This document shows positions 36,315 to 44,866 of a stretch of 64,000 bases of DNA, one piece after another (within the stretch, counting starts at the first letter, position 1; each line of letters starts with the position of its first letter). The stretch is taken from NCBI GenBank assembly GCA_964547135.1, contig CAZJMK010000009.1, positions 1-64,000 on the forward strand. The letters are read 5' to 3'. Below the pieces are notes generated by a model, which did not search any database, was not told where the DNA came from, and worked only from the letters and a program-made list of their open reading frames with translations. Made by a program: the position numbers and the translations under genes. The stretch is from JAJXSS01 sp964547135 (GTDB lineage: Bacteria; Planctomycetota; Phycisphaerae; Phycisphaerales; Phycisphaeraceae).

Positions 36315-37130
36315 ATGCTGACGCATCGCATCATTCCGTGCCTCGATGTCAAAGCCGGCCGGGTGGTCAAGGGTGTGAATTTCGTCAACCTGCGTGATGC
36401 GGGGGACCCGGTGGAAATCGCCCGTCAGTATGACCAGGCCGGGGCCGATGAACTGGTGTTTTTGGACATTACCGCCAGTCACGAGGAACGCAACATCATG
36501 CTCGATGTCGTGCGTCAGGTGGCTGAGCAGTGTTTCATGCCCTTCACCGTCGGCGGAGGCATTCGCACCATTGATGATGTCACCGCACTGATTCAAGCCG
36601 GGGCGGAAAAGGTGAGCATCAACACCGCAGCCGTGACCAACCCCGCCATCGTCAAACAAACGGCGCGACGCTTCGGGCGTTGTGCCACGGTGGTGAACAT
36701 CGACCCCAAGCGTGTGCCGGTGCATGAGTTTTTAAGTCGCGCCAAACACAGGCCGGCCAACCTCAGCGACAAGCCCTACGTTTTTGAAGTGCACACCCAT
36801 GGCGGACGCAAGCCCACCGGCCTGGAAGCGATCACCTGGGCAAAGCAGGTCGTCGAACTGGGGGCGGGGGAATTGATGTTGACGAGCATGGACGCCGACG
36901 GGACGAAGAACGGTTACGACGTGGAAATGACCGCTGCGGTGAGCGCTGCGGTGGATGTGCCGTTGATTGCGTCAGGGGGTTGCGGCGGGCCGCAGCACAT
37001 GCTGGATGTGTTTACGCAAACCCGTGCGGATGCGGCATTGGCTGCGAGCATTTTTCATTATGGTGAGTACACCATTGGGCAAACCAAGGCTTTTCTGGCC
37101 GAGCATGGTGTGCCGGTGCGTTTGACCTGA
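36315..37130 (+). CDS. hisF: Imidazole glycerol phosphate synthase, cyclase subunit
   Basis: A 271-aa TIM-barrel enzyme that with HisH forms IGP and AICAR in histidine synthesis. 'RIIPCLDVKAGRVVKGVNFVNLRDAGDP' holds the first catalytic Asp, 'FTVGGGIRTIDD' and 'VSINTAAV' form phosphate sites, and 'LMLTSMDADGTKNGYD' holds the second Asp. An insert of about 17 residues ('EFLSRAKHRPANLSDKPY') lies after 'VVNIDPKRV' at about 133-155. hisH and other his genes are not adjacent. ATG 36315 matches the family N-terminus. Confidence 0.96.
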   Translation: MLTHRIIPCLDVKAGRVVKGVNFVNLRDAGDPVEIARQYDQAGADELVFLDITASHEERNIMLDVVRQVAEQCFMPFTVGGGIRTIDDVTALIQAGAEKVSINTAAVTNPAIVKQTARRFGRCATVVNIDPKRVPVHEFLSRAKHRPANLSDKPYVFEVHTHGGRKPTGLEAITWAKQVVELGAGELMLTSMDADGTKNGYDVEMTAAVSAAVDVPLIASGGCGGPQHMLDVFTQTRADAALAASIFHYGEYTIGQTKAFLAEHGVPVRLT

Positions 37131-37195
37131 TTGATATCGCTTCATGTGTTATGGGAACCGGGGTTCAACCAGTTTCCATATTCGAGCCAAAGGCG

Positions 37196-39214
37196 CTATC
37201 GATCGGTGATGGGGCGATACTGCCCGATGCGGACCCATACCGCCTCTGCGTGACGCAGCGTGACTTGGCGGTCGGCCAGTTCGAGGCTGTAACGAGCCGG
37301 GTGAGGACTGAGACTGAAATTACGCAGCCCTCGGATTTCAAGGTCGCTCACACGTTCCGCCAACAGAGCGTTTCGCGGGGGGCGTTTGGTTACTGAAGTG
37401 CGGTAAAGATAGAGATTGGCAAAAAGGATGTTTTGCGCATCGCGGATACGAATGGGCAATGATTGTTCATCCGATGTGTCCGGCTGCGCGTGCTCGGTTT
37501 GCAGCGCATAGAAAGACCAGTCGGCCACATTGTCGATCACGATTTCGACACCGGGCTTGTGTTCGATGGACGCCAGGTAAATCGTTCCGGGAATGCGGGT
37601 GTTGATGATTTTCAGACCGGTGGGTGCACCATATTGCGAACTGCAAATGTTTTTGAACACGCCTCCGCCGCCATCGATGAGAATGCCGCCGCCTTGCGAT
37701 TTGCCATCGTCGCCCCGGCGTGTCCAGTTGATCCACAAATCACCCAAAAATGATTGTCGGCCGGCCTGCCACTGAACCGCCCAGGCGCCGGGATTTACAT
37801 GAGGGTCAAAGCCGATGCCGCGCACCTGATTCACACCGTCGCAAGGGCTATGCAACAGTGGCCGAGGGGCTTGCGGCTGGGTGAAACCGGGGGTGTCGGG
37901 GGCCAGGACCAGTTGACGCGAGCGGGGATGCAGTCCGATCAACACCGTGTGCGGCTGCAACTGCAAAGTATCGCTCAGTCGATATCGACCGGCTGGAAAA
38001 TAAAGCACCGGTGCCGCCGCGACAGCTTTTTGCAGAGCAGGCAAATCATCGGTTTCACCATCGCCCCGTGCGCCAAACTCGGCAACGCTTCGCCATGAAT
38101 CAACCGGAGGCATGGGCGGTATATCCGACGCGGACATCGGCGGAAGGGTTTCCAGCCTGGTCAACCCCTGTGCTTCGGAGACCAGGGTTTGGGTAACCTG
38201 TGAGCCGACGATATCGAACGCCACGCCGTAACGAACCGCCTCCGCTGCATACATATCTGCGTTTGGTAGGCCGAGGATAGACTGCGCATTGGTAGGCTTG
38301 ACTAGCGTTGGCACACCGGAGTAGAACGAATCGATGATCGTCACTTGTTGCCGACCATCCCATCGGTCGTCCATGGTCACCACTGCATCGGTGATTTGGA
38401 GGAAGTGACAATCTTCCATGTAAATGCGATCGACTTTGCCGGCGGGTACTTCGATTGCGACCGGAACGTTTTGAAAAACCGATCGCAGGATTGTCGGGCC
38501 GACCTGGCTGACCGACAATGCGGAACGTGACTGGTTTTGAAAGACACAGTCCATGATGAGGGTCTGCCAACTGACGGTTCCGCCGGTGATGGCGTGCTCA
38601 CCGCCGAGGATGTGTACGTTGAAGAGTTCACACCCCAAACGCTCGATGGCGGCGTGACCGCTGATCAGCGTGATTCGACTGTTGGCTATATAGGAACCTT
38701 GTGCAGCATCAAAACGAACAGCGACGGTGCCGGGGTTGCCCGCCTGGATTTGTATATCAACATTATCAATCGCTGAGTAAAATGTATCATTGCCTTGAAG
38801 ATTACCCTGGCCGGCAAAGTTGACGACATGGCTGCGATGTTGAGCATCGGGCCAGGTGTCGGCGGCGATCAGCAGTTGCGGGCGTGAGGCTCCATAGCCG
38901 ATCAGTCGTACCCCTTTGGGCAGCGCAAGCGTGCGCGTCAGGCGATAGGTCCCCGTCGGCAGCATGACAATCGCGCCCTGTTTTACCGCTGCATTCAGCG
39001 CGTTTTGTAACGCAGTTGTATCATCCGCCAAGCCGTCACCGACCGTCGCATACGGTTCACGCCCGACCACGATCAGGTTTGCATCCGGCGGCAAAGCGGT
39101 CAGCGTCGAACCTTCATACGCCTGTACGGGCAGTGACATACATAGCATCAGTATTATCCATAAACAGGTAAAAGCACCGCAGCAGCATTTGTTTTGATAT
39201 ACATGCAAGTTCAT
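37196..39214 (-). CDS. Secreted pectate-lyase-superfamily / GH55-like double beta-helix protein
   Basis: A 672-aa secreted protein with an N-terminal signal peptide (hydrophobic residues about 14-30, cleavage near VQAYE). Two 'Pectate_lyase_3' repeats start beta-helices: 'YATVGDGLADDTTALQNAL' near residue 50 and 'FGARGDGETDDLPALQKAV' near residue 385, each followed by 'YFPAGRYRL'-type strands. A tandem pair of right-handed beta-helices of this size is typical of GH55 exo-beta-1,3-glucanases and related polysaccharide lyases, but no catalytic residue was assigned. It is the last gene of the LacI/PEP-CTERM/pseudopilin module on this strand. Confidence 0.72.
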   Translation of the reverse strand: MNLHVYQNKCCCGAFTCLWIILMLCMSLPVQAYEGSTLTALPPDANLIVVGREPYATVGDGLADDTTALQNALNAAVKQGAIVMLPTGTYRLTRTLALPKGVRLIGYGASRPQLLIAADTWPDAQHRSHVVNFAGQGNLQGNDTFYSAIDNVDIQIQAGNPGTVAVRFDAAQGSYIANSRITLISGHAAIERLGCELFNVHILGGEHAITGGTVSWQTLIMDCVFQNQSRSALSVSQVGPTILRSVFQNVPVAIEVPAGKVDRIYMEDCHFLQITDAVVTMDDRWDGRQQVTIIDSFYSGVPTLVKPTNAQSILGLPNADMYAAEAVRYGVAFDIVGSQVTQTLVSEAQGLTRLETLPPMSASDIPPMPPVDSWRSVAEFGARGDGETDDLPALQKAVAAAPVLYFPAGRYRLSDTLQLQPHTVLIGLHPRSRQLVLAPDTPGFTQPQAPRPLLHSPCDGVNQVRGIGFDPHVNPGAWAVQWQAGRQSFLGDLWINWTRRGDDGKSQGGGILIDGGGGVFKNICSSQYGAPTGLKIINTRIPGTIYLASIEHKPGVEIVIDNVADWSFYALQTEHAQPDTSDEQSLPIRIRDAQNILFANLYLYRTSVTKRPPRNALLAERVSDLEIRGLRNFSLSPHPARYSLELADRQVTLRHAEAVWVRIGQYRPITDR

Positions 39215-39351
39215 CAGGTCTCCAATCGTATCGCTCCATGCGCGTTCACATCCAAACATGGCCGAGCAAGTGCCCGTCATATTGACTTTCACAATAATTA
39301 CCGTTTTAGATCAATTTGCGTAATGATTTCACCATGGGGTGACTTGTTCCG

Positions 39352-39493
39352 TCCCCCCGCCGTGGCGGGGGTTAGGGTGAGAGCGTGCCTGGTATTTGAA
39401 GGCCCATTGATTTAAGGTCTTTTCTGCATAGCGCCCTCACCCGGCCTCGCCCCCGGGGGGACTCGGCCACCCTCTCCCGGAGGGAGAGGGGGT
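39352..39493. repeat. CCCTCTCC/GGGTGAGGG MITE-like element, copy 1
   Basis: An element of about 142 bp within a 325-bp gap. It has CCGCCGTGGCGGGGGTTAGG at one end, then GGTGAGAGCG, a central 40-bp unique part, GCGCCCTCACCC, and CCTCTCCCGGAGGGAGAGGG at the other end. Copies 2 (54592-54747) and 3 (56676-56841) share the arms but not the centre. The rest of the gap (39215-39351) is AT-rich and holds no recognisable feature. Confidence 0.75.
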
Positions 39494-39539
39494 CCAAGCA
39501 GTCTCGTTAAGGACGCAAATTGCTCCAGTCAGACGACTT

Positions 39540-40349
39540 CTACCACATAGTTGGTATGCCCGGTATATTGCTGCGACGCAGGATAAAGGTATTGCTTGGT
39601 ACCGGTTCAAATGAGACATTGAACAAGCCCATGTTGGCGATCACCTGACCGTTGTAGGAGACGCTGCCGACATGCCCGTCCATAAAACTGACATTGGTTC
39701 GACGCTGGTTGCCATCGCCGTGGGGCACATCCCACCCTTTGGGAGAGGATCCGCTAAAGCCGCTGTTGGGCGACCACCACACCGGTTCGAAATTCGGGGT
39801 GACGCCGCGTTTTTCTGCAAAGGCCAGTGTGTTGCTGGTCTGCGGCAATTCGTCCAGCCGTGTCATGCGATGTGCCCCCACGGTCTGATGATTGCCGAAA
39901 AGGTACAACGACGGCCCATAGTGCATGGCACGAGCGTTGTTGGTCGGCCTGGTGCGCGAAGGACATACCCCGACCGCCACGGCAATCGGGTTGATCCACG
40001 CATCCGAAGCCGTAAACAGACTGCCACCTTCGGGTATGTAGCTTCCTTCCACCAGCAGATGGAGCCAACCATGATTGTTGGCTTGATTGCCTCCGCCGTT
40101 GCCACCCCCGCCGTTGCGTACCCCATAGGGCAGCCAATTTATTTGATCGGCGGCATAGCTCAGTGTTGCCAGCGTCAGTTGTTTGATATTGCTGGAACAC
40201 TGCATACTTCTTGCCGATTCCCTGGCGGATTTGAGGGCTGGTAATAGCAATGCCACCAAAAGCGCAATGATTGATATCACTACCAAAAGCTCGATCAGTG
40301 TGAATGCGCTGGGCCGATGAACGAGTCTGATTCGCATGATTGACGACAT
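39540..40349 (-). CDS. Pseudopilin-like protein (prepilin N-terminal cleavage signal)
   Basis: A 269-aa protein. The N-terminus 'SAFTLIELLVVISIIALLVA' is a class III (type IV pilin/pseudopilin) signal, cleaved before Phe and methylated, followed by a long N-terminal helix. The C-terminal part has 'VPHGDGNQRRTNVSFMDGHVG', the H...DG motif of planctomycete prepilin-like proteins. A glycine-rich patch 'GGGGNGGG' lies near residue 80. GGAG precedes the ATG at 40349. It sits between a PEP-CTERM gene and a polysaccharide-active enzyme gene, as in the second module. Confidence 0.85.
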   Translation of the reverse strand: MSSIMRIRLVHRPSAFTLIELLVVISIIALLVALLLPALKSARESARSMQCSSNIKQLTLATLSYAADQINWLPYGVRNGGGGNGGGNQANNHGWLHLLVEGSYIPEGGSLFTASDAWINPIAVAVGVCPSRTRPTNNARAMHYGPSLYLFGNHQTVGAHRMTRLDELPQTSNTLAFAEKRGVTPNFEPVWWSPNSGFSGSSPKGWDVPHGDGNQRRTNVSFMDGHVGSVSYNGQVIANMGLFNVSFEPVPSNTFILRRSNIPGIPTMW

Positions 40350-40407
40350 GATAGTTCTCCTGCTGAATATTGTTTACTTGTCCAGATGTGGTGATATACG
40401 CAAAATA

Positions 40408-41274
40408 TCATTCACATGCCAATGGGCGACTTTGTCGATACCCAACTACCATCGCGGCCCCCAGGGCAAACATGCCCAAACTCGCGGGTTCGGGGATCAC
40501 CTGACTGCTGACGGTCAAATTGTCAAATCGCATGGAACGTTGAAAATTCTGGTTGTCGGCCCGCACCGCCACAAACAGATTCCCCGTCGGCGCATCGTAA
40601 CCAAGGCTGACAAAGCCCTGTGAATCAAGCGTTCCCCCCGCGACAGGAGAAAGCAGGTTCCAATCCCCGGCTCCGATCTGTCGGTATTGAATACGGGCCA
40701 TGTCATTGTTTAGGCCGGGGTTGTAGCGAAGAGTGATCGTATATTCAAAGGCCACGCCGGCAGCATCCGCAGCGGAGACAGTCGCACCGGATTGTTCAAC
40801 CAGACCGGCGTTGGCGGAATACGCCTCAAAGCTGTTACTGGAACGACGAAGGCGGATCAGATTGAACCCGGTGGTGGTGGTGGTGATGCCGACATCGCCA
40901 AACCCCAAATCATCCGTGGCACTGTTGCCGATCAACCCGCTGACTATCAGGTCGGTAGTAACCGCTGGGTTTGGTGTGAAGGCAAAGCCACGCGCAGCAC
41001 CCGTACCGGCAGCCGTACCTGGAATACTACGTAATGAATTGGCGCCAGCCAGCACGCGATTGGTACTGACATCGATTGAAGACAGACCGGCAAAGGCGAC
41101 CCAGCCGTTCTGTCCCACCAGATCGGTACCGTCGTTGGTTCCTATATAACTTTCCGGGGGTACGATTGCGGAGGTTTCAAAACCATTGGTATCAATAATC
41201 GTTCCCGCCAGCACGGGCGAAGCAAGCAATACGCCGGTTAGGGATGTGAGCACAAGGTGGTTTCGTACATTCAT
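40408..41274 (-). CDS. PEP-CTERM sorting-domain protein
   Basis: A 288-aa secreted protein with signal peptide (about 8-23, cleavage near VLAG) and a C-terminal PEP-CTERM tripartite signal: 'VIPEPASLGMFALGAAMVV' followed by a basic end. Such tails are cut by an exosortase (EpsH/XrtA type), not found here, and the proteins go to the cell surface or matrix. The body is beta-rich, like a lectin or laminin-G-type sandwich ('GWVAFAGLSSIDVST', 'NSFEAYSANAG'). AAGGAGG precedes the ATG. It lies between the LacI regulator and the pseudopilin. Confidence 0.88.
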   Translation of the reverse strand: MNVRNHLVLTSLTGVLLASPVLAGTIIDTNGFETSAIVPPESYIGTNDGTDLVGQNGWVAFAGLSSIDVSTNRVLAGANSLRSIPGTAAGTGAARGFAFTPNPAVTTDLIVSGLIGNSATDDLGFGDVGITTTTTGFNLIRLRRSSNSFEAYSANAGLVEQSGATVSAADAAGVAFEYTITLRYNPGLNNDMARIQYRQIGAGDWNLLSPVAGGTLDSQGFVSLGYDAPTGNLFVAVRADNQNFQRSMRFDNLTVSSQVIPEPASLGMFALGAAMVVGYRQSRPLACE

Positions 41275-41362
41275 CGATCATTCCTCCTTTTCAGACAGAT
41301 GATTTCGACTGCGACGATGACGACTCAATCGATATTCGAGGAATACACTTCCTCGTGGTTGA

Positions 41363-42379
41363 TCAGAGAATGCTGGTCACACTCTGACCCATTTCAAATT
41401 CGCCACCAATCGATTGGGAAGGCAGTGAAGCCCGGCTGTCCTTAATCAACTGAAGTAACATGTGTACCGACAGTCGGGCAGCCTGGGTGCTAGGTACTTC
41501 CACGCGTGCCATGGAGAAGCCGCCCAAGTTGCGCTGGGTCTCGGAAAATTCAACCACGCTGACATCATGGGGGCAACGCAAACCGCTAACCTGCAAAGCG
41601 ATCAAAAGTGGATAGGTATTGGTCGCCCCATAGGATAAGACAGCCGTGGGAGCATCCTTGCTTAGCATGGCTCGACAATAAACTACACGTTCAACGGATA
41701 ACACCTGCTCAGCCTGACGCCAAACCACCGGCTCCAGTTTGGCCTCACGCATGACCTGTTCATACCCAAGCTGACGATCACGATGGCTGTAATGCAGGTG
41801 ACTCAGATGATCGGCACCTGCGGACATATCCAGATAGGCAATGCGTCGATGGCCTCTTTGCAGCAAGGCTTGTGTACCAAGGCGGGCAAGCTGGACATCA
41901 TCCATATAAACCGCATGGGTTGGTAGTTTGCGATTGAGCCAGATCGCCGGGATCATGTAACGGGCGATGAGCTGGTCCAACTGCGGGGGGACATCGTAGT
42001 AATAGTTGACCAGCAGGCCGTCGGATGCCGATTGAATCAGAATGTCACGCATCACGCTGTCGCTGGTGAGGTCCTGATCGCTCATGACCATCAGATGCAT
42101 GTGCATGCGATGTTTTCGCAGGGAGTCATGAAACGAGGCCAGCGTCTCGGTCGGTAAATTGCTGCGAAATTGATCGGTGCCCAACAACAGCGTTGCACAG
42201 TTGAATCGACCGGTACGGGTGGATCGCGCCGCCACGTTGGGTCGATAGCCCATCTCATGAGCGATTTTTTGAATACGCTTGCTCGTGTCCGCCCCAATGC
42301 GACCTCCGCCTGTCAAAGCGTAACCCACCGCCCGGGTTGACACGTTCGCACGTTCCGCAATGTCCTTGAGCGTGGTCAT
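41363..42379 (-). CDS. LacI-family transcriptional regulator
   Basis: A 338-aa regulator. The N-terminal helix-turn-helix is 'TTLKDIAERANVSTRAVGYALTGGGRIGADTSKRI' followed by the hinge 'AHEMGYRPNVAARSTRTGR'. A periplasmic-binding-type sugar sensor covers about 60-338. It is the first gene of the module that ends with the double beta-helix enzyme and probably represses it until the sugar ligand binds. A long dyad lies just upstream (42400-42444), a candidate operator. The start at 42379 matches the family N-terminus; 42397 is an alternative. Confidence 0.9.
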   Translation of the reverse strand: MTTLKDIAERANVSTRAVGYALTGGGRIGADTSKRIQKIAHEMGYRPNVAARSTRTGRFNCATLLLGTDQFRSNLPTETLASFHDSLRKHRMHMHLMVMSDQDLTSDSVMRDILIQSASDGLLVNYYYDVPPQLDQLIARYMIPAIWLNRKLPTHAVYMDDVQLARLGTQALLQRGHRRIAYLDMSAGADHLSHLHYSHRDRQLGYEQVMREAKLEPVVWRQAEQVLSVERVVYCRAMLSKDAPTAVLSYGATNTYPLLIALQVSGLRCPHDVSVVEFSETQRNLGGFSMARVEVPSTQAARLSVHMLLQLIKDSRASLPSQSIGGEFEMGQSVTSIL

Positions 42380-42399
42380 GACCGGTTCCATTGCCAATG

Positions 42400-42444
42400 A
42401 TTCAACGATGAATCACAATCGTAATGATTGCTTCATCGTTGAAT
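42400..42444. promoter_or_regulatory. Long inverted repeat upstream of LacI gene
   Basis: A perfect 13-bp inverted repeat, ATTCAACGATGAA (42400-42412) and TTCATCGTTGAAT (42432-42444), encloses a second inner repeat CAATC-gtaat-GATTG (42416-42430). It is centred about 43 bp before the LacI start. It could be a LacI-type autoregulatory operator or a hairpin. LacI operators are usually shorter, single dyads, so this may bind a dimer of dimers. Confidence 0.55.
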
Positions 42445-42976
42445 CTACACCGTGATTCTCATCCTGTCAAGTATTAGAACAGGGTAAACGCATGTGGATT
42501 GATTGAACGAGCCGCGACCCCCGGGGGCGGCAGTGAGTGAGTCATTCGACTGCTGTTCGCAGCGGACAGTTGATTCCAAAGTTCGCATTCCATCGCTTGC
42601 GGCTTTTTGCAAAAGAGCATGATGAACTCTAAGCGCAAAATGCACAGGCACTTGCAAGCATGGTGCATAAAGTTGTCTCGGTCGCCGCTCGTTTTCAGAC
42701 AGAGCTTAGACCACAATCAATTCAATCATAGCAGATCGGATTTCGTCCCCCTGTCACGGCGATGTATGCGACGCTCACGGAGGTAGTGGGCGTGCAGGAC
42801 GCTACATTTGAAGGGAATGTGCTCTCAATGATGATTGGTGATTTGAAGATCAGGCTTGACTTCGTCACTTGACCACTTGGCCACTTGTTTCACGGTATGA
42901 TTCGCTCCTTGACGGCGGGGTGATGTTGGTGCGGCGAGTTTGGGGTGACAAGGGAGCGTGCAAATTGACGGCTGCG
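42445..42976. other. 532-bp low-feature region
   Basis: This stretch is more AT-rich than its surroundings. It has short open frames on the minus strand (42445-42716) with no signals. It includes a partial CCCCCGGGGGCGG repeat (about 42518-42531) and CACTTGACCACTTGGCC tandem units (42868-42890) just before the ddl region. TATGAT at 42896-42901 is a possible ddl promoter. I do not recognise anything else; a decayed mobile element is possible. Confidence 0.45.
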
Positions 42977-43894
42977 ATGATGAAAGTGATGGTGCTGGCC
43001 GGCGGACCGGATCGGGAACGCGAGGTCAGTCTGGTCAGCGGACAACAGGTCACTGCCGCTTTGCAACAGGCGGGTCATGATGTTCGCCGGCGCGATATTC
43101 AACCCAGCGACCTTTCCGCGCTCGACGAGTTCGTCGCCTGGCAGGGCGATGCCCTGTTCATCGCGCTGCATGGGTCATGGGGCGAAGGCGGCGGCCTGCA
43201 ACGCATTTTGGAAGAACGCAAACTACCCTTTTTCGGTTGCCAGGCCACGGCTGCGGACCTGTGCATGGATAAGTACCGCACCAAACGCACGCTGGAAAAC
43301 GCCCAGTTACCCACGCCCGCTTACGAAGTGATCGTGCCCGGCGGCGATGTCACGCTCGATGCCCCCCTGGTGCTCAAACCCCTGCGCGAGGGCAGCAGCA
43401 TTGATGTGGTCATCTGCATGACTGCGGACGAAGCGCACACCAAAGCCCGTGAACTGCTGCAACGACACGATCGCCTTTTGGTGGAACAGTTCGTGGCGGG
43501 GTTGGAGTTGACCTGCGGGGTGATTGGTGAGCCGACGAGCAACCGGGACATGCCGCTCCCGCCGGTGATGATCAAACCGGCCACGGCTTTCTACGATTAC
43601 CAGGCCAAGTACCTGCGTGATGACACGCAATATATTTTTGATGTTCCGCTGCCGGTGATGACGCTGGCACTGGTGCAGCAACTGGCGCTGCGGGCGCATC
43701 AGGTGTGCGGTTGTCGGCATCTTTCGCGGGTGGATTTTCTGGTGGACGAAGAGCAGCAGCCTTGGATTCTGGAAATCAACACCATACCCGGCTTCACGTC
43801 GCATTCGCTGATCCCCAAGGCGGCAGCGCACGTGGGCATCGACTTCCCGCAATTGTGTGATCGCTTGGCCCGGCTCGCGGTGAATGGGGGGTGA
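42977..43894 (+). CDS. ddl: D-alanine--D-alanine ligase
   Basis: A 305-aa ATP-grasp enzyme that joins two D-Ala for peptidoglycan. 'MMKVMVLAGGPDREREVSLVSG' is the N-terminal motif, 'FIALHGSWGEGGGLQ' the substrate loop (G in place of the common D), 'KPLREGSS' the ATP site, and 'LEINTIPGFTSHSLIPKAA' the metal-binding end. Start ATG 42977 matches the family; an in-frame ATG at 42923, nearer the TATGAT box, would add 18 residues and cannot be excluded. It is not in a mur cluster. Presence fits recent evidence that planctomycetes have peptidoglycan. Confidence 0.94.
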   Translation: MMKVMVLAGGPDREREVSLVSGQQVTAALQQAGHDVRRRDIQPSDLSALDEFVAWQGDALFIALHGSWGEGGGLQRILEERKLPFFGCQATAADLCMDKYRTKRTLENAQLPTPAYEVIVPGGDVTLDAPLVLKPLREGSSIDVVICMTADEAHTKARELLQRHDRLLVEQFVAGLELTCGVIGEPTSNRDMPLPPVMIKPATAFYDYQAKYLRDDTQYIFDVPLPVMTLALVQQLALRAHQVCGCRHLSRVDFLVDEEQQPWILEINTIPGFTSHSLIPKAAAHVGIDFPQLCDRLARLAVNGG

Positions 43895-44195
43895 TGTGAA
43901 AAAGTGGTCAAGGGACGGAACCGTATTCGGAAGTTAGCGCCGCGATTTATCGCGTCTGTTTGGTGATTTGGCGATCTGGTGATCTGGCGATTTGGTGATT
44001 GACGGAATTGGACGATCAATCAACATCAAAATGTAAAATTACTCGGCCACTTCTGGCAACGCGATAAATCGCGGCGCTATGACCATTGACGCCGAGGGCT
44101 TCAGCCCCGGATCGTTTTCCCAAATCAATGCGAATGACAGAACCATCCGGCCCTGAAGGGCACGGCGTCAAAAACAGAGATGCAATCCTGATTTG
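43895..44195. repeat. Repeat-filled convergent spacer
   Basis: From the ddl side: one AAGTGGTCAAGG unit; the GCGCCGCGATTTATCGCGTC palindrome (about 43935-43954); 8-nt tandem units TGGTGATT/TGGCGATC (43962-44000); CACTCGG-type unit (44041-44052); CGCGATAAATCGCG in the other orientation (44059-44082); and a full GACGCC-type REP-like element (44088-44170). Confidence 0.75.
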
Positions 44196-44240
44196 ATTGA
44201 ATAAACAAACCTGAACTTCACGCGGACATGAAGTTCAGGC
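44196..44240 (-). terminator. Putative intrinsic terminator of the HTH-REC gene
   Basis: An 11-bp perfect stem, CCTGAACTTCA (44210-44220) and TGAAGTTCAGG (44229-44239), with an 8-nt loop. Read on the minus strand it is followed by the T-rich TTTGTTTATT. It lies about 48 bases past the stop of the response regulator gene. Confidence 0.7.
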
Positions 44241-44287
44241 GTGGAAAATTCACAACTACTTGACCACTCGGCCACTCGGCCACTTCT

Positions 44288-44866
44288 TTAATACACAATG
44301 GCGACCGCGTCTTCGATGGCTTCGATCACCTGACGGACGTGGAAGGGCTTTTTCAGGTAACCATCGAAACCGTTGTTCGTAAGCTGATTGGCCTGACCGT
44401 CGGTGAGTTTGCCGCTCATGGCGATCACCTTGGTCAGTTGCAATTCAGGGTTCTCGCGCACGGCTTTGAGCAGGTCTTCCGCTTTCACATCGGGCAGGTG
44501 CATGTCCAACAGCAGCACATGCGGCTGAAACTTCTGACATTCCAGCCCGGCGGCAAAACCACTATGGGCGACGTTCACCTGATAGTTGGCCTGTTCGCCG
44601 AGTACTTTTTCCAGCACGTTGACGATTTCTGATTCGCCATCGACGATGAGCACGCGGGTCCGACCGGTTTTCAGGCCGTCGAGCGGAATGTTGTGCTCTT
44701 TCATGAAGCGGACCAGGCTCGACATCGGAATGCGTCGGTCCTTGGAACCGGGGATGCGGTAACCACGGAGCGACCCCGAGTCGAACCACTTGCTGACCGT
44801 GCGGGGAGCGACGTTGCACAAACGAGCCACCTCACCGGTGGTCAAAACGTCCTTCTGGCGTGACAT
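44288..44866 (-). CDS. Response regulator with N-terminal excisionase-type HTH
   Basis: A 192-aa protein with domains in an unusual order: an excisionase/MerR-like winged helix (about 5-60, 'LTTGEVARLCNVAPRTVSKWFDSGSLRGYRIPGSKDRRIP') then a receiver domain (about 70-190) with phospho-Asp in 'VLLLDMHLPD', Thr/Ser in 'IAMSG', and Lys in 'GYLKKPF'. Such HTH-REC proteins are common in planctomycetes and probably bind DNA under phospho-control. No kinase is next to it. GGAG eight to nine bases upstream supports the start. A hairpin terminator lies downstream. Confidence 0.88.
   Translation of the reverse strand: MSRQKDVLTTGEVARLCNVAPRTVSKWFDSGSLRGYRIPGSKDRRIPMSSLVRFMKEHNIPLDGLKTGRTRVLIVDGESEIVNVLEKVLGEQANYQVNVAHSGFAAGLECQKFQPHVLLLDMHLPDVKAEDLLKAVRENPELQLTKVIAMSGKLTDGQANQLTNNGFDGYLKKPFHVRQVIEAIEDAVAIVY

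Noticed and set aside
42445..42716. Small minus-strand frames upstream of the LacI gene, considered as a transposase remnant
   Set aside because: No recognisable catalytic motif or inverted ends; only the AT-richer composition hints at foreign origin.
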